Notes: generated by a model not told the origin, from the sequence alone. Shown: positions 1 to 10,646, counted from the first letter of the stretch. The stretch is 64,000 nt of DNA from Pseudarthrobacter sp. C4D7 (GCF_013359725.1 NZ_JABFMW010000018.1:1-64000), one strand, 5' to 3'. Program-made: numbers and translations.

Positions 1-470
1 GACGCAGGCTTTCGTGGCGAATACGCTCACATTTGATCCGCAGGGATGCCAGTAGCGGCTGAGAGGGGCTGCAAATGATCACCGCACTCATCATCTCCTT
101 GCGCGGCCGCCGGTCCGCCGGGCGCCGGCAACTGGCGAAGCTCCAGTCAAATAGCGGTTGACCGGAGCTTCGCTCCATTATGTGCGCCTACGGCTGGGAA
201 TTTCCTGTGAAGCGGGGCAAGGGACTGATAGCCGACGTTACGTAAAGTATCAAGTTGATAGTTGCTAACGCTAGCTACCGAAAGCCCACCCTTCCTCCCC
301 TCGTTTCGGTGCTATGGGAGGCGGATACGCACGTGATGCCAGTCCTCCTGCAAGCCAAAAAGACCGATACTGGCTCTTTCCAGGGCTCCCAAGCACATTT
401 CAATTGAGCACACATACAGCAGCAGTTTGAAGTGCGTTTCTATGTTTTGGCGGCAATATACGATCAATGA
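1..470. other. Left-edge stretch without a recognisable gene
   Basis: I see no convincing coding frame on either strand here. The stretch holds a long hairpin at 136-172, a TTACGTAA palindrome near 238-245 and a TATCAA-g-TTGATA palindrome at 248-260. The last two could be operator sequences for the gene at 471, but nothing in the sequence proves this. Confidence 0.5.
136..172. terminator. Long hairpin, probable terminator
   Basis: The arms CGAAGCTCC and GGAGCTTCG pair, continue through one mismatch into GTCAA/TTGAC, and leave a 7-base loop. No T-run follows on either strand, so it would be a GC-stem terminator of the kind common in actinobacteria. The gene it serves lies outside the window. 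Confidence 0.4.
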
Positions 471-980
471 ATGGACCAATGCCTCACCCTCAGCACTAGC
501 GACCTCGTCAGCCTCTGCGTACAGCTGTCTGGACGTGTGGAGGGCCTAAAGGCTCAGCCCTACTGGACGGCCGCGATTGCCGCACTGGCGGCTGCATTCA
601 CCGCATTCCTTAGCACACGCGGGTCAATGCTCGCGAGCCGCAGAGAACGTCGGAATAAGAGTCAGCGTGAGGCACTGTACGGTGCCCAAGATGCTGCTCA
701 AGCGCTCCGCACAAAGTGGACCAGCCTAAAGTCATGGAGGGAAAACGGCGAAGACGGCAAACGCCCCCTACCAGAGCATAAGGAGCAGGACTTGCTTGCT
801 GCCTTCGAGAAGATGGTGAGTCGCATCAAAGACGAAGACCTAAAAGATAAACTCAGTGACTGGCGGGATTGGTCCCGCTTGTACTTCCATGGCTCCGAGG
901 AACACGACAGACATGGCGAACGGGATCGTTGGAAGCTTGCCATCGAACTATGTGGCAAGAAAGCGCTAGAAATCGACTAA
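471..980 (+). CDS. Hypothetical single-pass membrane protein
   Basis: The 169-residue product is not recognised. A hydrophobic segment rich in Ala, Leu and Phe at about residues 31-48 should cross the membrane once. A basic stretch (RRERRNKSQRE) and a charged, largely helical cytoplasmic domain follow, ending in a Trp- and Arg-rich region. No signal peptide or catalytic motif is visible. The ATG lacks a clear Shine-Dalgarno sequence. It converges on the STAS-like gene ending at 984. The layout (one membrane helix, then a charged helical domain) resembles the 201-residue protein at 24197-24802, though I cannot show homology by eye. Confidence 0.6.
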   Translation: MDQCLTLSTSDLVSLCVQLSGRVEGLKAQPYWTAAIAALAAAFTAFLSTRGSMLASRRERRNKSQREALYGAQDAAQALRTKWTSLKSWRENGEDGKRPLPEHKEQDLLAAFEKMVSRIKDEDLKDKLSDWRDWSRLYFHGSEEHDRHGERDRWKLAIELCGKKALEID

Positions 981-983
981 CCG

Positions 984-1265
984 CTAGGCGCTAGCGAGGC
1001 TCCGGACAGTGACATGCATACCGCGCTTTGATGCTTCGCGCTCCATGTCGGCGATCCACTCTTTGCCGCCTCCGATGACTTCGACGTCGGTAAGGCCAGC
1101 ATCGGCTACGCGCTTGACCAGCTGAGAGACGAAGCTCTCCGTATTGACATCCAAGTCTCGACTATCGATGAGAACTGACTCATGGGCATCCAGATTCGCG
1201 GAGCCGACAAGTCTATCGGCAAGCGCCCGAGAGCCGGCGACGCTAGGAACATTGATAATTTTCAA
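984..1265 (-). CDS. STAS-like domain protein (DUF4325-like)
   Basis: The 93-residue protein has the alternating beta-alpha pattern of STAS-like domains, with hydrophobic strands around ESVLIDSRDLDV and DVEVIGGG and helices between. Such short proteins are commonly encoded beside a GHKL ATPase, as here with the gene at 1349-2176, which suggests an anti-sigma/anti-anti-sigma-like switch. The start is a TTG preceded by AAAGGGGAATCCAA, a good ribosome site. The same strand, order and short gap of about 80 bases suggest cotranscription with the ATPase. The output of the switch is unknown. Confidence 0.6.
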   Translation of the reverse strand: MKIINVPSVAGSRALADRLVGSANLDAHESVLIDSRDLDVNTESFVSQLVKRVADAGLTDVEVIGGGKEWIADMEREASKRGMHVTVRSLASA

Positions 1266-1348
1266 TTGGATTCCCCTTTCGCCTGTGTAGTAAGTGTATA
1301 GGTTTAGGTAGGTTTCGGGACCTGCTCAGCAGATCATCCCGCAAATCG

Positions 1349-2176
1349 TTACGCGATGGGAAGCACAACGTCCAGGATCGTTCCCGCGTAGAAGCCCGCA
1401 TTGCCAGTCCATGGGTGTAGCCCGTGGGGGCTTAGGTGAACCAGGGAATGCCCGGAGATCAAGGCACCCCTTCCACCATGGAGCTTAATGGATTCATGAA
1501 TGGAGGTTAGTCCCCTGCCGCGGTCCTCGTCCACGAATTCTGATGTGCCCGTAACCGCCATCATCAAGGCGTGCTTCTCTGTCGTAGCCCCAGCCTTCAC
1601 AAGCGTTGAATAGACGCCTACCCCAGCGTCTGCAACTGCCAGCCGTAATTTGCTGCCACTGTTAAGAACCTGAGCTGCCATGAACCCTCGGCTTACCCTC
1701 GCATGCTCGGGCACGTTACATCCAGCCTCCAACAGTGCCTGTGAGACGGACCGCTGCAGCGGGGCTGCCACGGACTGATAATTGACGATGGAAACCAGGC
1801 CCGCGACGTCGTCCTCAGAGGAAAACGCCCTTACTTCCACAAGTGCCCGTTCGGATAAGGCGAGGTTAGCATTCACGCTAGGCAACTGATGGGCTACTCC
1901 GGCGGAATCAAACACCTTGTCCATTCCCATACGGGACAAGTAGTAACGCACATCCCGGCTGGCAGGGGGGACGAATCTTATCGGCATGCCAGCAGAGGCC
2001 TTTGCGTCAACGAAGGCTGCCAGTGATGCCATCATCGCAGGACCCACCCAGCCGCTTTTTGAAAGATCGACCAGACACTCAGACTCTGACCGTCCAGGGC
2101 ACAACGCGGAGAAAATTTGTGATCCCTCAGTGGCATCACATCGTTCCTGCGCTACCCAATCCACGACGGACCCCAA
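1349..2176 (-). CDS. GHKL/HATPase-type ATP-binding protein
   Basis: The product is up to 275 residues. The C-terminal half has recognisable Bergerat-fold motifs: an N-box-like helix at about 148-159 (LLEAGCNVPEHA), a G1-like VADAGVG at 181-187 and a G2-like DRGRGL at 218-223. The N-terminal half looks like a STAS-like or regulatory domain. No histidine-kinase phosphoacceptor domain is seen, so an anti-sigma-type ATPase is more likely than a sensor kinase. It is followed by the small STAS-like gene. The TTG at the listed start is weak; a GTG four codons in is an alternative. Confidence 0.6.
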   Translation of the reverse strand: MGSVVDWVAQERCDATEGSQIFSALCPGRSESECLVDLSKSGWVGPAMMASLAAFVDAKASAGMPIRFVPPASRDVRYYLSRMGMDKVFDSAGVAHQLPSVNANLALSERALVEVRAFSSEDDVAGLVSIVNYQSVAAPLQRSVSQALLEAGCNVPEHARVSRGFMAAQVLNSGSKLRLAVADAGVGVYSTLVKAGATTEKHALMMAVTGTSEFVDEDRGRGLTSIHESIKLHGGRGALISGHSLVHLSPHGLHPWTGNAGFYAGTILDVVLPIA

Positions 2177-2340
2177 TCTGCACCATTGTCTCGGCTATCT
2201 CAATCGAGGTCCCGCCAGGCTGCCAACCTATTCTACTGGGGGTCGTGCGCCCACAGGACTTCTTAAAGCAACCGCCACGTGCGCGACCACATGGTCCAAC
2301 AAGACCCACGTGCTCAGAGCCCCTAGAATTTCCTGCGCGC

Positions 2341-2379
2341 ACAAAAGGGAAGACCCCTATAAATGGCCTCCCCTTTTGT
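2341..2379 (-). terminator. Terminator of the type III R-M operon
   Basis: ACAAAAGGG at 2341-2349 pairs with CCCTTTTGT at 2371-2379, with further partial pairing inside. It lies just downstream of the res stop on the minus strand, where that operon should end. Confidence 0.5.
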
Positions 2380-2434
2380 ATGGCGTTTAGAAACGCGCCA
2401 TCGATTGCTGCGCCATGAACCCTTCTTATTCCAC

Positions 2435-4948
2435 TTAGCGCGTCCCGAACGCCTTCATCTGGTCCCAGTCAAGCCCGGCATCATTGACATCGTCTTCGGT
2501 GAGAAGGATGTAGTGCCAGCGCCCGTCAACCATGCCCGAATTATTGACGGTGTTGGCCCACGTCTTTGCGGCCTTCATTTTCTGCCGGACATCCTCAGCG
2601 GTGGCTTCCTTGTTCATCTTGGTCTCGATGAGCCAAGAAGTCCTTTGCCCGTCAATCTCCTCAATAGCAACCAAATCAGGATTGTACGTCCGACCTTCCT
2701 GCGTCCACGTAATTGGAAGGTCGTTGATGTGGAGACGAGCCCAAACAATCACGTTTGGGGCGTCATCCAGCGCCTGTGCTGCCTTATATTCAGGCGACGT
2801 GTCGAACCAGGCGTACTTGTAGAGGCACTTCTTCCAACCGTCGAAGGCAATGGCCTTGGAGTGTGGCTCAGAATGGCCATCGAGATGCTCTCTGGTAGAA
2901 ACCCGTTCTTTGGCCAACGGCGCGAACTGTACTTCGTCCGAAAAAACTACGTCGTTGCTGGCCACAACCTTCAGTTGCTCTGTAACGAGGGAACCGAGCC
3001 TGCGTACGGCACGCTCACCAAACGCAGATAGGTGCTCTTGGGCAGCATCTCCCATGCCATCGATAACTAGATTGACCAGGCGCTGTGCAGCGCGCACTTC
3101 GCCAGCATCAGGGCGGACCTTTGGCACACGCATAATTGCCTTGAGCAGAGCATCACGGGAGGATTCAAGCGGAATATCTAGCGCGAGTGCCCGAACCGTA
3201 CCCTCTGCTTGGACTCCTCGAATAGTCCCTGTTTCATCGGGCTTCAGCAGGGTCCGCCGCAATTCTGTGTCGGCCTCGGTAGTGAGCGCCCTCCCAAGGG
3301 CGATGAATGGCTGCTCATCATGAATTTGGTTCAGGGATACCGCCACCTTCGATGCAACCTTGGTTGTATAGGGGATTGCGATCTGAGTACGGCCGATGAC
3401 TGGGTAATGCTTACGCGGCTTCGACTCGGTTTCAGCCGCCGCAGCCTTCGCTTTCGCGAGGGTGTCCTCTATGTCAGCAAGTCCCCCTTTGGGTGCTTCA
3501 GATCTAGCAGAGTCGCCGCCCGTGTTGGTGAGTTCGCCAGTCGGCACAGTGGGCGGTTCGTCGCCCTGACCATCGGCAGGAAAGATGTCGGCATCTTCTT
3601 CGATGACTCTCTTACGGGCAATGAGTTTGCCTTCTGCAGTTCGGCGTAGCTCGGCTAGTACCGCGTGATCAATAAACCTCTCATTCAGTGCATGCCTCTT
3701 TGCTAGGAGGGCCTCATAGCGTTCGTGTGCAAGCACCTCGAGAGTGTCAAGCATTTCGATTCCGGTGTACTGGCCGAAGGGGAGTCGCATACCGCGTCCG
3801 AGAGTCTGCTCGGTGAGGACGGTGGAAACACTTACACGCATAGAGGCGATGACGTAGACGTTTTTGACGTCCCAACCCTCCTTCAGCATTCCGACACTGA
3901 TGATAATTCGGACTGGTGAGTTTGGGTCCTCGACTTCGTCCAGGGCAGCTAGGGCATTTTCCTTCTCGTCGCCGGTCAAGTTTGAGTGAACGACCAGCGT
4001 TCGGCCAACCCATGCACCGCCATCGAAAGCTTCGCTGTCCAGCATGTCCCGGTAGCGGTCTGCCTCGGAGGTGTCCTGGGCGATGACGAGCATGACCGGA
4101 TTGATCCTCGGGATCCCCTCTTCATCGCAGCGGGCATGAGCGAGCCGCTCTTTGTAGCGAAGTAGAGTAACGCCATCAAGGAGCTTAGTGTGGTCATCGA
4201 TGCGATCGTCCTTGCGCGCAACCAACACCGGCGTCTTAACAAGTCGGTCCGTTATCGCACGCGCCAGCGGATACCGGTAGACGACCATATCTCCGTCTGC
4301 AGGCGCGGGTGTGGCAGTTAGACCGACAACAAGCTCGGGATGAAGCTCATTGATGGTGCGGGCGAATGCCTTACCGCGGTAGCAGTGATGTTCATCGGCG
4401 AGTACGACCAAGTCGTTGAGGTTGGCTAGAAATTCGTAGAACGATCCGGAGAGCGTTTCCTGGTACTCGTGGGTCTCGCGTCCGCCGCTCTTCTCATCCT
4501 TCTGCGTAAGCGCTTGGACTGTAAAGATGTACAACTTCGTGCGACTTGGGTCTTTCATTGCGGTAAGGGTTGAGGACTGCTTGAAATTGTCTTTCGTTAC
4601 CACGTACGGGGCTGCCTTCATCGCTGCGGTGAGTGACTTGGAGTTTCCCGGGGTGAAGTTCTTGACGCTCTTGTCGCGGATAGTCCGCCCCGGCGCCAAC
4701 AGTAGAAAGTTGCGGGCCGGCGTCTCGAGGCCCGCGAAGTAATCGATCAAGCCCGCCATAACGTAGGTCTTGCCGACGCCCGTGGCTGAGTCGACAATGC
4801 ATTCGAAAGGGCCTTCTTTGCCATCGACGTCATAGTGCATTGACGTCATGGCTGCGACGCTCTCGATTGCCTGCTGGTTCGGATCTCGCAGTTCGAGGCG
4901 TGCGGCGATCTGTTTGAGCAGGTCCTGGTCAATAGTCACGTCAGTCAT
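2435..4948 (-). CDS. res: Type III restriction enzyme, Res helicase-nuclease subunit
   Basis: The 837-residue protein has the type III Res layout. An SF2 helicase core carries a Walker A motif ATGVGKT at 55-61, an ADEHH motif II at 184-188 and a TATP motif III near 208. A C-terminal PD-(D/E)xK nuclease carries NPDLV followed by IETK ending at residue 777. It should cleave DNA after ATP-driven communication between two unmethylated sites, in complex with the Mod subunit. I chose the ATG at 4946-4948 because AGGAGG precedes it and it overlaps the mod stop by 8 bases, a sign of translational coupling. The frame is open further upstream, but that part lies inside mod. Confidence 0.9.
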   Translation of the reverse strand: MTDVTIDQDLLKQIAARLELRDPNQQAIESVAAMTSMHYDVDGKEGPFECIVDSATGVGKTYVMAGLIDYFAGLETPARNFLLLAPGRTIRDKSVKNFTPGNSKSLTAAMKAAPYVVTKDNFKQSSTLTAMKDPSRTKLYIFTVQALTQKDEKSGGRETHEYQETLSGSFYEFLANLNDLVVLADEHHCYRGKAFARTINELHPELVVGLTATPAPADGDMVVYRYPLARAITDRLVKTPVLVARKDDRIDDHTKLLDGVTLLRYKERLAHARCDEEGIPRINPVMLVIAQDTSEADRYRDMLDSEAFDGGAWVGRTLVVHSNLTGDEKENALAALDEVEDPNSPVRIIISVGMLKEGWDVKNVYVIASMRVSVSTVLTEQTLGRGMRLPFGQYTGIEMLDTLEVLAHERYEALLAKRHALNERFIDHAVLAELRRTAEGKLIARKRVIEEDADIFPADGQGDEPPTVPTGELTNTGGDSARSEAPKGGLADIEDTLAKAKAAAAETESKPRKHYPVIGRTQIAIPYTTKVASKVAVSLNQIHDEQPFIALGRALTTEADTELRRTLLKPDETGTIRGVQAEGTVRALALDIPLESSRDALLKAIMRVPKVRPDAGEVRAAQRLVNLVIDGMGDAAQEHLSAFGERAVRRLGSLVTEQLKVVASNDVVFSDEVQFAPLAKERVSTREHLDGHSEPHSKAIAFDGWKKCLYKYAWFDTSPEYKAAQALDDAPNVIVWARLHINDLPITWTQEGRTYNPDLVAIEEIDGQRTSWLIETKMNKEATAEDVRQKMKAAKTWANTVNNSGMVDGRWHYILLTEDDVNDAGLDWDQMKAFGTR

Positions 4949-7160
4949 GGTTCGGTCCCTCCTGGGTGGCAGCTCGCCGCCTGAACGGAGAGGTCTGGGC
5001 GGCCCGACGACGATAGGCGTCGAGTACGGCTTCAGGAATGCGTGTGAGTTTCGACCCAGGACGGGCTTTACGGAGGGCCTCCGCGGCATCTACGTCAAGT
5101 TGGGTAGCCCACACTTCAACGATTTCGCCCTGCGGTAGTTGATCAACAATGGCAGCCACTGTCCCTTCCCCAACAAGTCCGTCGAGGATGACGTAACGGA
5201 CCCTGCCGTTCCTAGCGGCAAAGATGCCGTCCGGCTTATAACGGACCTCCAGCTGAGCGCACATTGCTTTTGCGAGCTCGCCTTGGGTGATCCAATCGGC
5301 AAGAACAACAATGCCACCGATATCCTCGAACATCGACGGTCCGACTTGGACGTGAGTGAATCCACCGCCGCCACCCCAGATCCGGGTGGCTTGTTGGCGG
5401 GTTTTAGTGAGTCGGCTCAATTGGCTCTTGACCGACTTCGTCGCATCAAACGTCGCCTGAGAGCCAATCTTCTTGAGGAGTGCAAGCAAAGTCTTATGCT
5501 CCCCGTCATTTAGCGGGCTGGTCCCGTCTTTCTTGGTGGCCCTGGCGATTTTTGCGAGTTCCTTATCCATCGAGACAGCAAGCAGGGCTTCGTCTTCGTT
5601 CTCCAAGAGTCTGCCAAGCACCTGCTGGAACTCCTGGGCGCCGTCTGGTTTCATTCCCTCTGGGAGATCGACGCCCTCATCAGCCACGCGCGCGATGAGC
5701 GTGGTGATACCACCTTGGTCCTCGCCTCGGACGACTTTGACAAGGCGAGGCTTGGTGAAGGAATCGACAGTCTCGGAGAGCAGCTCGCTCGTTACCCAAC
5801 GGCGTCCGAGCTTGTGTGCGACAGCTGCCGTGGTGCCCGACCCAGCGAAGCAGTCGAGGACAATATCGCCGGGCTCCGTGGATACCTCAATAATTTTTCG
5901 AAGCAGCCGTTCAGGCTTCGGAGTAGCGAACGGGGTCTGGCCGGGGAAGAGTGCCTTTATCTCGGCCTTCGCCTCTCGGTTGTGGCCAACCTCTTCGTTC
6001 AACCACAACGTTCGCGTATTCGTACCGGAATCGGGCTGAGGTCGTTTCCGACCAAGGGTTCCCTTGGGCCGAAGGATGAATTCGGGCCAGGAGCCAGCGT
6101 CTTTGCGTCGCTGCACAGATTTCTGAGCGTCTTCGAGGGGCTCCGCCAGCATGATTGCCGGGATTTCTTTCCGCAGCTTGTCTATGGAGACACCGCAGAT
6201 ATCGGCGCGGATATCATCGTCAGAACCCAGCACACGAAGTTCAAACTTCGCGTACTCGGAGAGCGCAGCAAAGACAGTCTCTTGCTTCGCTCCCCAGCAA
6301 CGTCCCTTAGCCGGATACATAAGTTCCCCGGTCACAGGTGATTGAATAGCGTAAACCCAGGTCTGGTTGCGGTGAGCACTCGGAGCAGTCGGGTCACCGT
6401 CGTACCAGGGCTCATCATCCCCATCCGCCGACTTGTAGATCGCGTTTAATTCTTCATCACGCAATCCGCGCACTAGGCCAGATTTCGCAGTCTTACCGTA
6501 AACAAGCAGGGTGTCATGGTCTACGGAGAAGTTTGGAAGGTCATTGCGTGGACCGTCTGCTTTCTGCCAGATGACTGTCCCGAGATACATGTCGATCCCG
6601 AGTTCCTCGTCCATGACCGCGCGGCAGCGGTGGACTTCGGCATCGTCGAGGTGCACCCATATAACCCCGTCATCAGCCATCAGGGGTTTGACCTGGCGGA
6701 GGCGATCCCTAAGCATCGTGACCCAGATGGAGTGTTCAATATTGTCTTCGTAGTGACGGAAGGTTTTCTTGGTATTGAAGGGCGGGTCTATATAGACCAA
6801 GCGCACGTTGCCGAGATATCTCTCCGAGTACTCAGGAGTCTTGGTGAGCGCGTCCAGTACGTGCATGGCGTCACCAGTAATAAGCAGGTTGTCAGCCGTC
6901 GGTTCGGGCTGATCTTCTAACTGATCCTGGGTCGTCGCCCCGTCGACCCGCTCAACCTCGCGTAGCAATCGGACTTCCGAGACCCGGAAATCCGACGGTT
7001 CAACGAATGTGTAGTCGTACTTGCCGTCACCAGTTGAGAGGAGCGCCTTGTCTTTGTTGGTCCAGGTGAGTTCGAGTCCTCCGCTGTGAGGCGCCATGCT
7101 TTGTCCATTCGTTCTGCTCAAGTTTCCACCCCATTCTTCACGACCCATGCACGTTTCCAT
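4941..7160 (-). CDS. mod: Type III DNA adenine methyltransferase, Mod subunit
   Basis: The product is about 739 residues. The catalytic motif IV DPPF (residues 125-128) precedes the SAM-binding motif FAGSG (437-441), the beta-class order expected of type III Mod N6-adenine methyltransferases. The region between them is the target-recognition domain and sets specificity, which cannot be read from the sequence. It forms one operon with res, mod first, with an 8-base overlap. The start is uncertain: ATGs at codons 1, 5 and 22 are possible and none has a strong ribosome site. A TGACGTCA palindrome lies just upstream near 7174-7181. Confidence 0.9.
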   Translation of the reverse strand: METCMGREEWGGNLSRTNGQSMAPHSGGLELTWTNKDKALLSTGDGKYDYTFVEPSDFRVSEVRLLREVERVDGATTQDQLEDQPEPTADNLLITGDAMHVLDALTKTPEYSERYLGNVRLVYIDPPFNTKKTFRHYEDNIEHSIWVTMLRDRLRQVKPLMADDGVIWVHLDDAEVHRCRAVMDEELGIDMYLGTVIWQKADGPRNDLPNFSVDHDTLLVYGKTAKSGLVRGLRDEELNAIYKSADGDDEPWYDGDPTAPSAHRNQTWVYAIQSPVTGELMYPAKGRCWGAKQETVFAALSEYAKFELRVLGSDDDIRADICGVSIDKLRKEIPAIMLAEPLEDAQKSVQRRKDAGSWPEFILRPKGTLGRKRPQPDSGTNTRTLWLNEEVGHNREAKAEIKALFPGQTPFATPKPERLLRKIIEVSTEPGDIVLDCFAGSGTTAAVAHKLGRRWVTSELLSETVDSFTKPRLVKVVRGEDQGGITTLIARVADEGVDLPEGMKPDGAQEFQQVLGRLLENEDEALLAVSMDKELAKIARATKKDGTSPLNDGEHKTLLALLKKIGSQATFDATKSVKSQLSRLTKTRQQATRIWGGGGGFTHVQVGPSMFEDIGGIVVLADWITQGELAKAMCAQLEVRYKPDGIFAARNGRVRYVILDGLVGEGTVAAIVDQLPQGEIVEVWATQLDVDAAEALRKARPGSKLTRIPEAVLDAYRRRAAQTSPFRRRAATQEGPNHD

Positions 7161-7231
7161 GTATGGGCTCGTGTGACGTCACCCTGGCCGCAGCCTTCGC
7201 CAACTGCCCCAGGCATAAACACGATGGATAC

Positions 7232-7271
7232 AGAGAGCGAGGAGACCGCTATAGCGGTATCCTCGCTCTCT
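7232..7271 (-). terminator. Large hairpin terminator after the 410-residue gene
   Basis: A 40-base inverted repeat has 12-base outer arms (AGAGAGCGAGGA / TCCTCGCTCTCT). They enclose, after one mismatch, a perfect ACCGCTATAGCGGT palindrome. It lies 12 bases past the stop of the gene at 7284 and before the mod start, so it probably insulates the two units. No T-run follows. Confidence 0.6.
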
Positions 7272-7283
7272 ACGTGGACTTAT

Positions 7284-8516
7284 CTAGCGGGCGGGCCCGC
7301 TCTTGGTCCGCTCCGCACCCACACCTGCCCCTGTCCGGGTCTTCTTGGCCTTGGCGGCAGCTTTACCCATGGTGACGGCTCCGCTGGGGTGTGTGCCCTC
7401 GCTGCGCTCCGCGGCTAGCCGCCCTCGAACTTGATTCTCGTTGGCGCCAGTAGTGGCCAGGGAAGCGGCAAATGCTTCCTGGCGCTCCGCTGATGCATAG
7501 TCCGCGGCAGATGTGCTTTCAGCCTTCAGCCCTTGGTCCTTGAGCCGGCTACTGTCATTGCCGGTGACACGGTTTTCGATTTCGCGGCCGACGCCTTCGA
7601 GGCGGGCAAAGAGTTCCTTCTCAGCGCGTTCGTAGCGCTGCTCCAGTGGCAACTGCTCGGAGCCCTGGAAGCCGCCCTCGGCGAGGAGTTTGGCTTCGTG
7701 CATGTCCTTGGCGGCTTTGACGAACTCGGGATCTTTGAAGTGGGCGTCGTTGGCTCCGTTGATGTTGGCCGTGGTTTCTTTGCGTAGCTGGTCGATGTCG
7801 GGTCCGTTGATGCCGTCCTTGCCGATGAGGAACATGCGTTCCTTGATGTCGGCGTCGGCAGCTGCGACTGCCTTCGGGGTTTTGGCGTTGTGTGCCCGTT
7901 GCAATGCCTGTGCCAGCTCGGGGTTGGCCAGGTACTCCACGGGCACTTGGTGGCGCTCCAGTTCCGGTGCCAGTTTCACTGCCTGCGCGCGGAGTTCTTC
8001 AGCGCGGGCCGCTGCGAGAAGCTGCATGGCCTTCTCTTGTTCGGCGGCTGCCTTCCGGGCCTCTTCCTGGCTCAGGGCCAGTGCCTCCTGACGGGCCCTT
8101 TCTGCTGTGATGGTCTGGATACCTGATTCCAGGTATGCGGTGTCCGCGCCGACGTCGCGGGTGTCGATCCCGTAGCGGGTCAGGACCTCCTGCCTGATGC
8201 GTTCGGCGGCCGCCAGTGCCGCTGGGTCATGGTCTTTCCAGGCTTCGGCCACAGCGTGGGCAGTGGCAATGTCGTCGGATTGCGCTTTGTCCCACCACTG
8301 ATCCTTCTCGATAGGCGAGAGTGCTGCGCGTGTGGCGCTGCGTTGGGCGGCCAGTTGGGCCTGCGCTTCATTCGCTGCCTGGGCGTCCTGCTGTTCCCTC
8401 TGCCGTTGCAGTTCCTGCCGGCGGCGAGCCAGGGTTTCGGCGATACGCGAGGCGATCAACAGCGACTGGCGCATTCCGCCGTCCAGGACTTCATCGATTC
8501 CATCTGATTCACTCAT
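7284..8516 (-). CDS. Coiled-coil protein of the mobilisation module
   Basis: The 410-residue protein is very rich in Ala, Glu, Gln and Arg, with long heptad-like helices at about 25-65 and 130-190. No catalytic motif is visible. The start is ATG after AAGGGGGAACACC, a strong ribosome site. It follows the relaxase by 30 bases on the same strand, so it probably belongs to the mobC-relaxase operon. It could be a relaxase partner or a structural transfer factor, but I do not recognise a family. The Ser/Gly/Lys/Arg-rich C-terminus looks disordered. Confidence 0.65.
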   Translation of the reverse strand: MSESDGIDEVLDGGMRQSLLIASRIAETLARRRQELQRQREQQDAQAANEAQAQLAAQRSATRAALSPIEKDQWWDKAQSDDIATAHAVAEAWKDHDPAALAAAERIRQEVLTRYGIDTRDVGADTAYLESGIQTITAERARQEALALSQEEARKAAAEQEKAMQLLAAARAEELRAQAVKLAPELERHQVPVEYLANPELAQALQRAHNAKTPKAVAAADADIKERMFLIGKDGINGPDIDQLRKETTANINGANDAHFKDPEFVKAAKDMHEAKLLAEGGFQGSEQLPLEQRYERAEKELFARLEGVGREIENRVTGNDSSRLKDQGLKAESTSAADYASAERQEAFAASLATTGANENQVRGRLAAERSEGTHPSGAVTMGKAAAKAKKTRTGAGVGAERTKSGPAR

Positions 8517-8546
8517 GGTGTTCCCCCTTGCACTTGGTGTTCTTCT

Positions 8547-10178
8547 TTATCGGTCGAGTCCGGGGCCGGATTCGCGCCCCGTGTGCTGGTGGTCCTTCGT
8601 CGGTGTCGGTGTCGTGGGTACTGCCGAACCTGGGCGGATGGGAGCCATGCCGCGAAGCCCAAGTTCCACGGACTTTGGCGCCGGCATCTGTTCTGACGTG
8701 GCTTGTTCGGGTGCGCCTACCGTGACTGGTTTAGGCATCGTGGCAGCGAAGGGCTTCAGCTGTTCGGTCACGACGGCGCGGATACGCTGCGCCTCCCGTT
8801 TGCGTCCCGATTGCTGGTGCATCTCGTGGATGGCAAAGGCAGTGTTCACCAGCTGCAGCATGAGGGCGGCTTGGGCCGCTGTCTTGTTCTTGCTCGACGC
8901 TGCCATGAACAGCATGGCCGTCCCCGCGATGGACGGCAGCGGCACAGGTTTGCTGTGCTGGCGTGGCGCACGCAACTGCGCTGTGCGGGACAGCTCCGCA
9001 GCGGTCGCAGCCAGCGGTCCCGGCGTGGGTTCGAGTCGATGCGACCATGCTGCAAATGCCCCCGAAACTTCCCGGGCCGCCTTCGCCCACGTGGCGTGGT
9101 CATCCCGCGGCAGTACCCGCAGCTTTTCAACCAGCGCCGCAGCATTGCGGGTGTACTCCACCCAGACATCGGCTGACGGCGTGGCGTTCTCAGGACCCGT
9201 CCTGGAGACCTTGCGCTTGTTGCGCGCGGCCGCGTTCCACTCGGCTGCAGCCTCCGTGGCCAACGGCGGGGAATCCATCCATTCCTCACGCAACGCACCG
9301 AGCTTCAGGTCCGAAGCCAACGTGCCGCCGCCGAACCAAATAGGACGCTCACCCGCTTTCGGGCGTTCGGCCACGGAGTAACCCACGATGACGTCAGTGG
9401 TGTTCTTCGCGTATCGCGGCCGGAGCAGCATTCCTGTGTCCCTGGCCCTCCGAACGAACTCTGCTTCGGTCGCTGACGCACTCGCGCTGGCGCGCACTTT
9501 CCGTGCCAGCGCACTGCGGTGCATTTCCCGCTCGTCACGGGCGGCCGTTGCCTTCTCGGCCCGGTCGTAACCGCGGGTGGCGTGCACGGTTGAGAGCTGT
9601 TCCAGACCGTACTTGACCTCCAGCTCGCGGCAGGTCTGCTGGGCCCTCTTGTAGTCGCCGTGCGTGGATGCCTTGGTGCCGTCTTCACGGACCAGGGACA
9701 CTGCGATGTGGATGTGGTGGTTGCCGTTCTCCGATGTGCCGTGATTAATCGCGGCCCAGCGGCAGCGTGCCTTCCCGCTGGTCTCGGTGAAGCCCATGGC
9801 GTCCACGAAGTCGTTTGCGATGTCACCCCACTGCTGGTCCGTCAGTGCGCCTTCCTCGGCACGCAGGCTCAGCGAGCAGTGCCAGACGCTGGCATCCTTG
9901 TACCCGACGTGGACGCGCTCCTTTTTGGCCGCATCCCACTGCATGTCCTTGATCTGAACTGACACACCAAAGGCCTTCCGGGGCCGGTCAAGGTGCTTGG
10001 CGATGGCCAGGGCATCGTCCTTATCCAGAACACCGTCGTCGTACCAGGCCATGATCGCCGCGTCGCCGGCCACTAGGTGTGGTTCGGTGTGCGCGTTCTT
10101 CGTCTTATCGGCATCCGTGGATGCGAGATACAGGACAAGGCCGGCCATCCGAGAGCCGCGGGTGATGTTAGGAATCAT
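8547..10178 (-). CDS. Relaxase / mobilisation nuclease (MobA/VirD2-like)
   Basis: The 543-residue protein starts MIPNITRG, typical of relaxases of this group. It carries a metal-binding histidine motif NHHIHI at about 153-158 and HCSLSL near 100. A Tyr in the N-terminal part would attack the nic site and stay bound to the 5' end. The C-terminal half is Ala- and Arg-rich and less conserved-looking. The gene starts 4 bases after the mobC stop, so the two are translationally coupled. A candidate oriT lies upstream of mobC. MOBP or a related class is likely from the motif spacing, but this needs a profile search. Confidence 0.85.
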   Translation of the reverse strand: MIPNITRGSRMAGLVLYLASTDADKTKNAHTEPHLVAGDAAIMAWYDDGVLDKDDALAIAKHLDRPRKAFGVSVQIKDMQWDAAKKERVHVGYKDASVWHCSLSLRAEEGALTDQQWGDIANDFVDAMGFTETSGKARCRWAAINHGTSENGNHHIHIAVSLVREDGTKASTHGDYKRAQQTCRELEVKYGLEQLSTVHATRGYDRAEKATAARDEREMHRSALARKVRASASASATEAEFVRRARDTGMLLRPRYAKNTTDVIVGYSVAERPKAGERPIWFGGGTLASDLKLGALREEWMDSPPLATEAAAEWNAAARNKRKVSRTGPENATPSADVWVEYTRNAAALVEKLRVLPRDDHATWAKAAREVSGAFAAWSHRLEPTPGPLAATAAELSRTAQLRAPRQHSKPVPLPSIAGTAMLFMAASSKNKTAAQAALMLQLVNTAFAIHEMHQQSGRKREAQRIRAVVTEQLKPFAATMPKPVTVGAPEQATSEQMPAPKSVELGLRGMAPIRPGSAVPTTPTPTKDHQHTGRESGPGLDR

Positions 10179-10182
10179 GGGC

Positions 10183-10584
10183 CTACATCAGCCCATCAAT
10201 GGCATCATCAATCCGCATCGCCACCGTACGGATATGCTTCAACGCCTGGCTCGCCTCGACAGGGAAATCTCCTGTAGCGTTCGCCTGCCGCGCCAGCTGG
10301 TTGATGTTGTTCGACGAGCGCGCCAGCAGGTTGTGCAGAGCCATCAATTCGGCAGCAATCGCGCGGCGCTCCGTGGGTGAATCGGAAGACTCTGACAGCG
10401 CCGATGACACCAGCAGGTTCGGTACCGTCACCCGTTCCCTGGCAGCACGCGCCATGAGGGCCGCGTCTTCCTCGGCGGTGACCCAAACGTCACGGCGCTT
10501 CTTGGTCCCAGCGGGCTTGTTCTCCCGACGCCGGCGGGAGAACCGGGAACGAGGTGCATTCTCTTCGGTCACTCGTTCCCCCAT
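10183..10584 (-). CDS. mobC: MobC-like relaxosome accessory protein
   Basis: The protein is about 133 residues. A basic N-terminus (RSRFSRRRR) precedes a helical core with VWVTAEEDAALMARA and, near the end, ARSSNNINQLARQAN, the hallmark of MobC proteins. It should bind near oriT and help the relaxase expose the nic site. The reading frame is open much further upstream, but that part covers the oriT region. I placed the start at the ATG at 10582-10584; a GTG four codons later with GGGGGA in front is equally good. The stop lies 4 bases from the relaxase start. Confidence 0.8.
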   Translation of the reverse strand: MGERVTEENAPRSRFSRRRRENKPAGTKKRRDVWVTAEEDAALMARAARERVTVPNLLVSSALSESSDSPTERRAIAAELMALHNLLARSSNNINQLARQANATGDFPVEASQALKHIRTVAMRIDDAIDGLM

Positions 10585-10646
10585 CCCTTCAACTGGCCCA
10601 GCGCAGCGACCCCGGAACCGGGGACCACACTGCCAAGTGTGCCGTA

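Noticed and set aside
4949-5089. Longer start for the type III Res protein
   Set aside because: These codons lie within mod in another frame; a good ribosome site precedes the ATG at 4946-4948.
9305-9826. 173-codon minus-strand frame inside the relaxase
   Set aside because: Out-of-frame shadow of the relaxase with Thr/Arg/Ser-rich sequence and no ribosome site.
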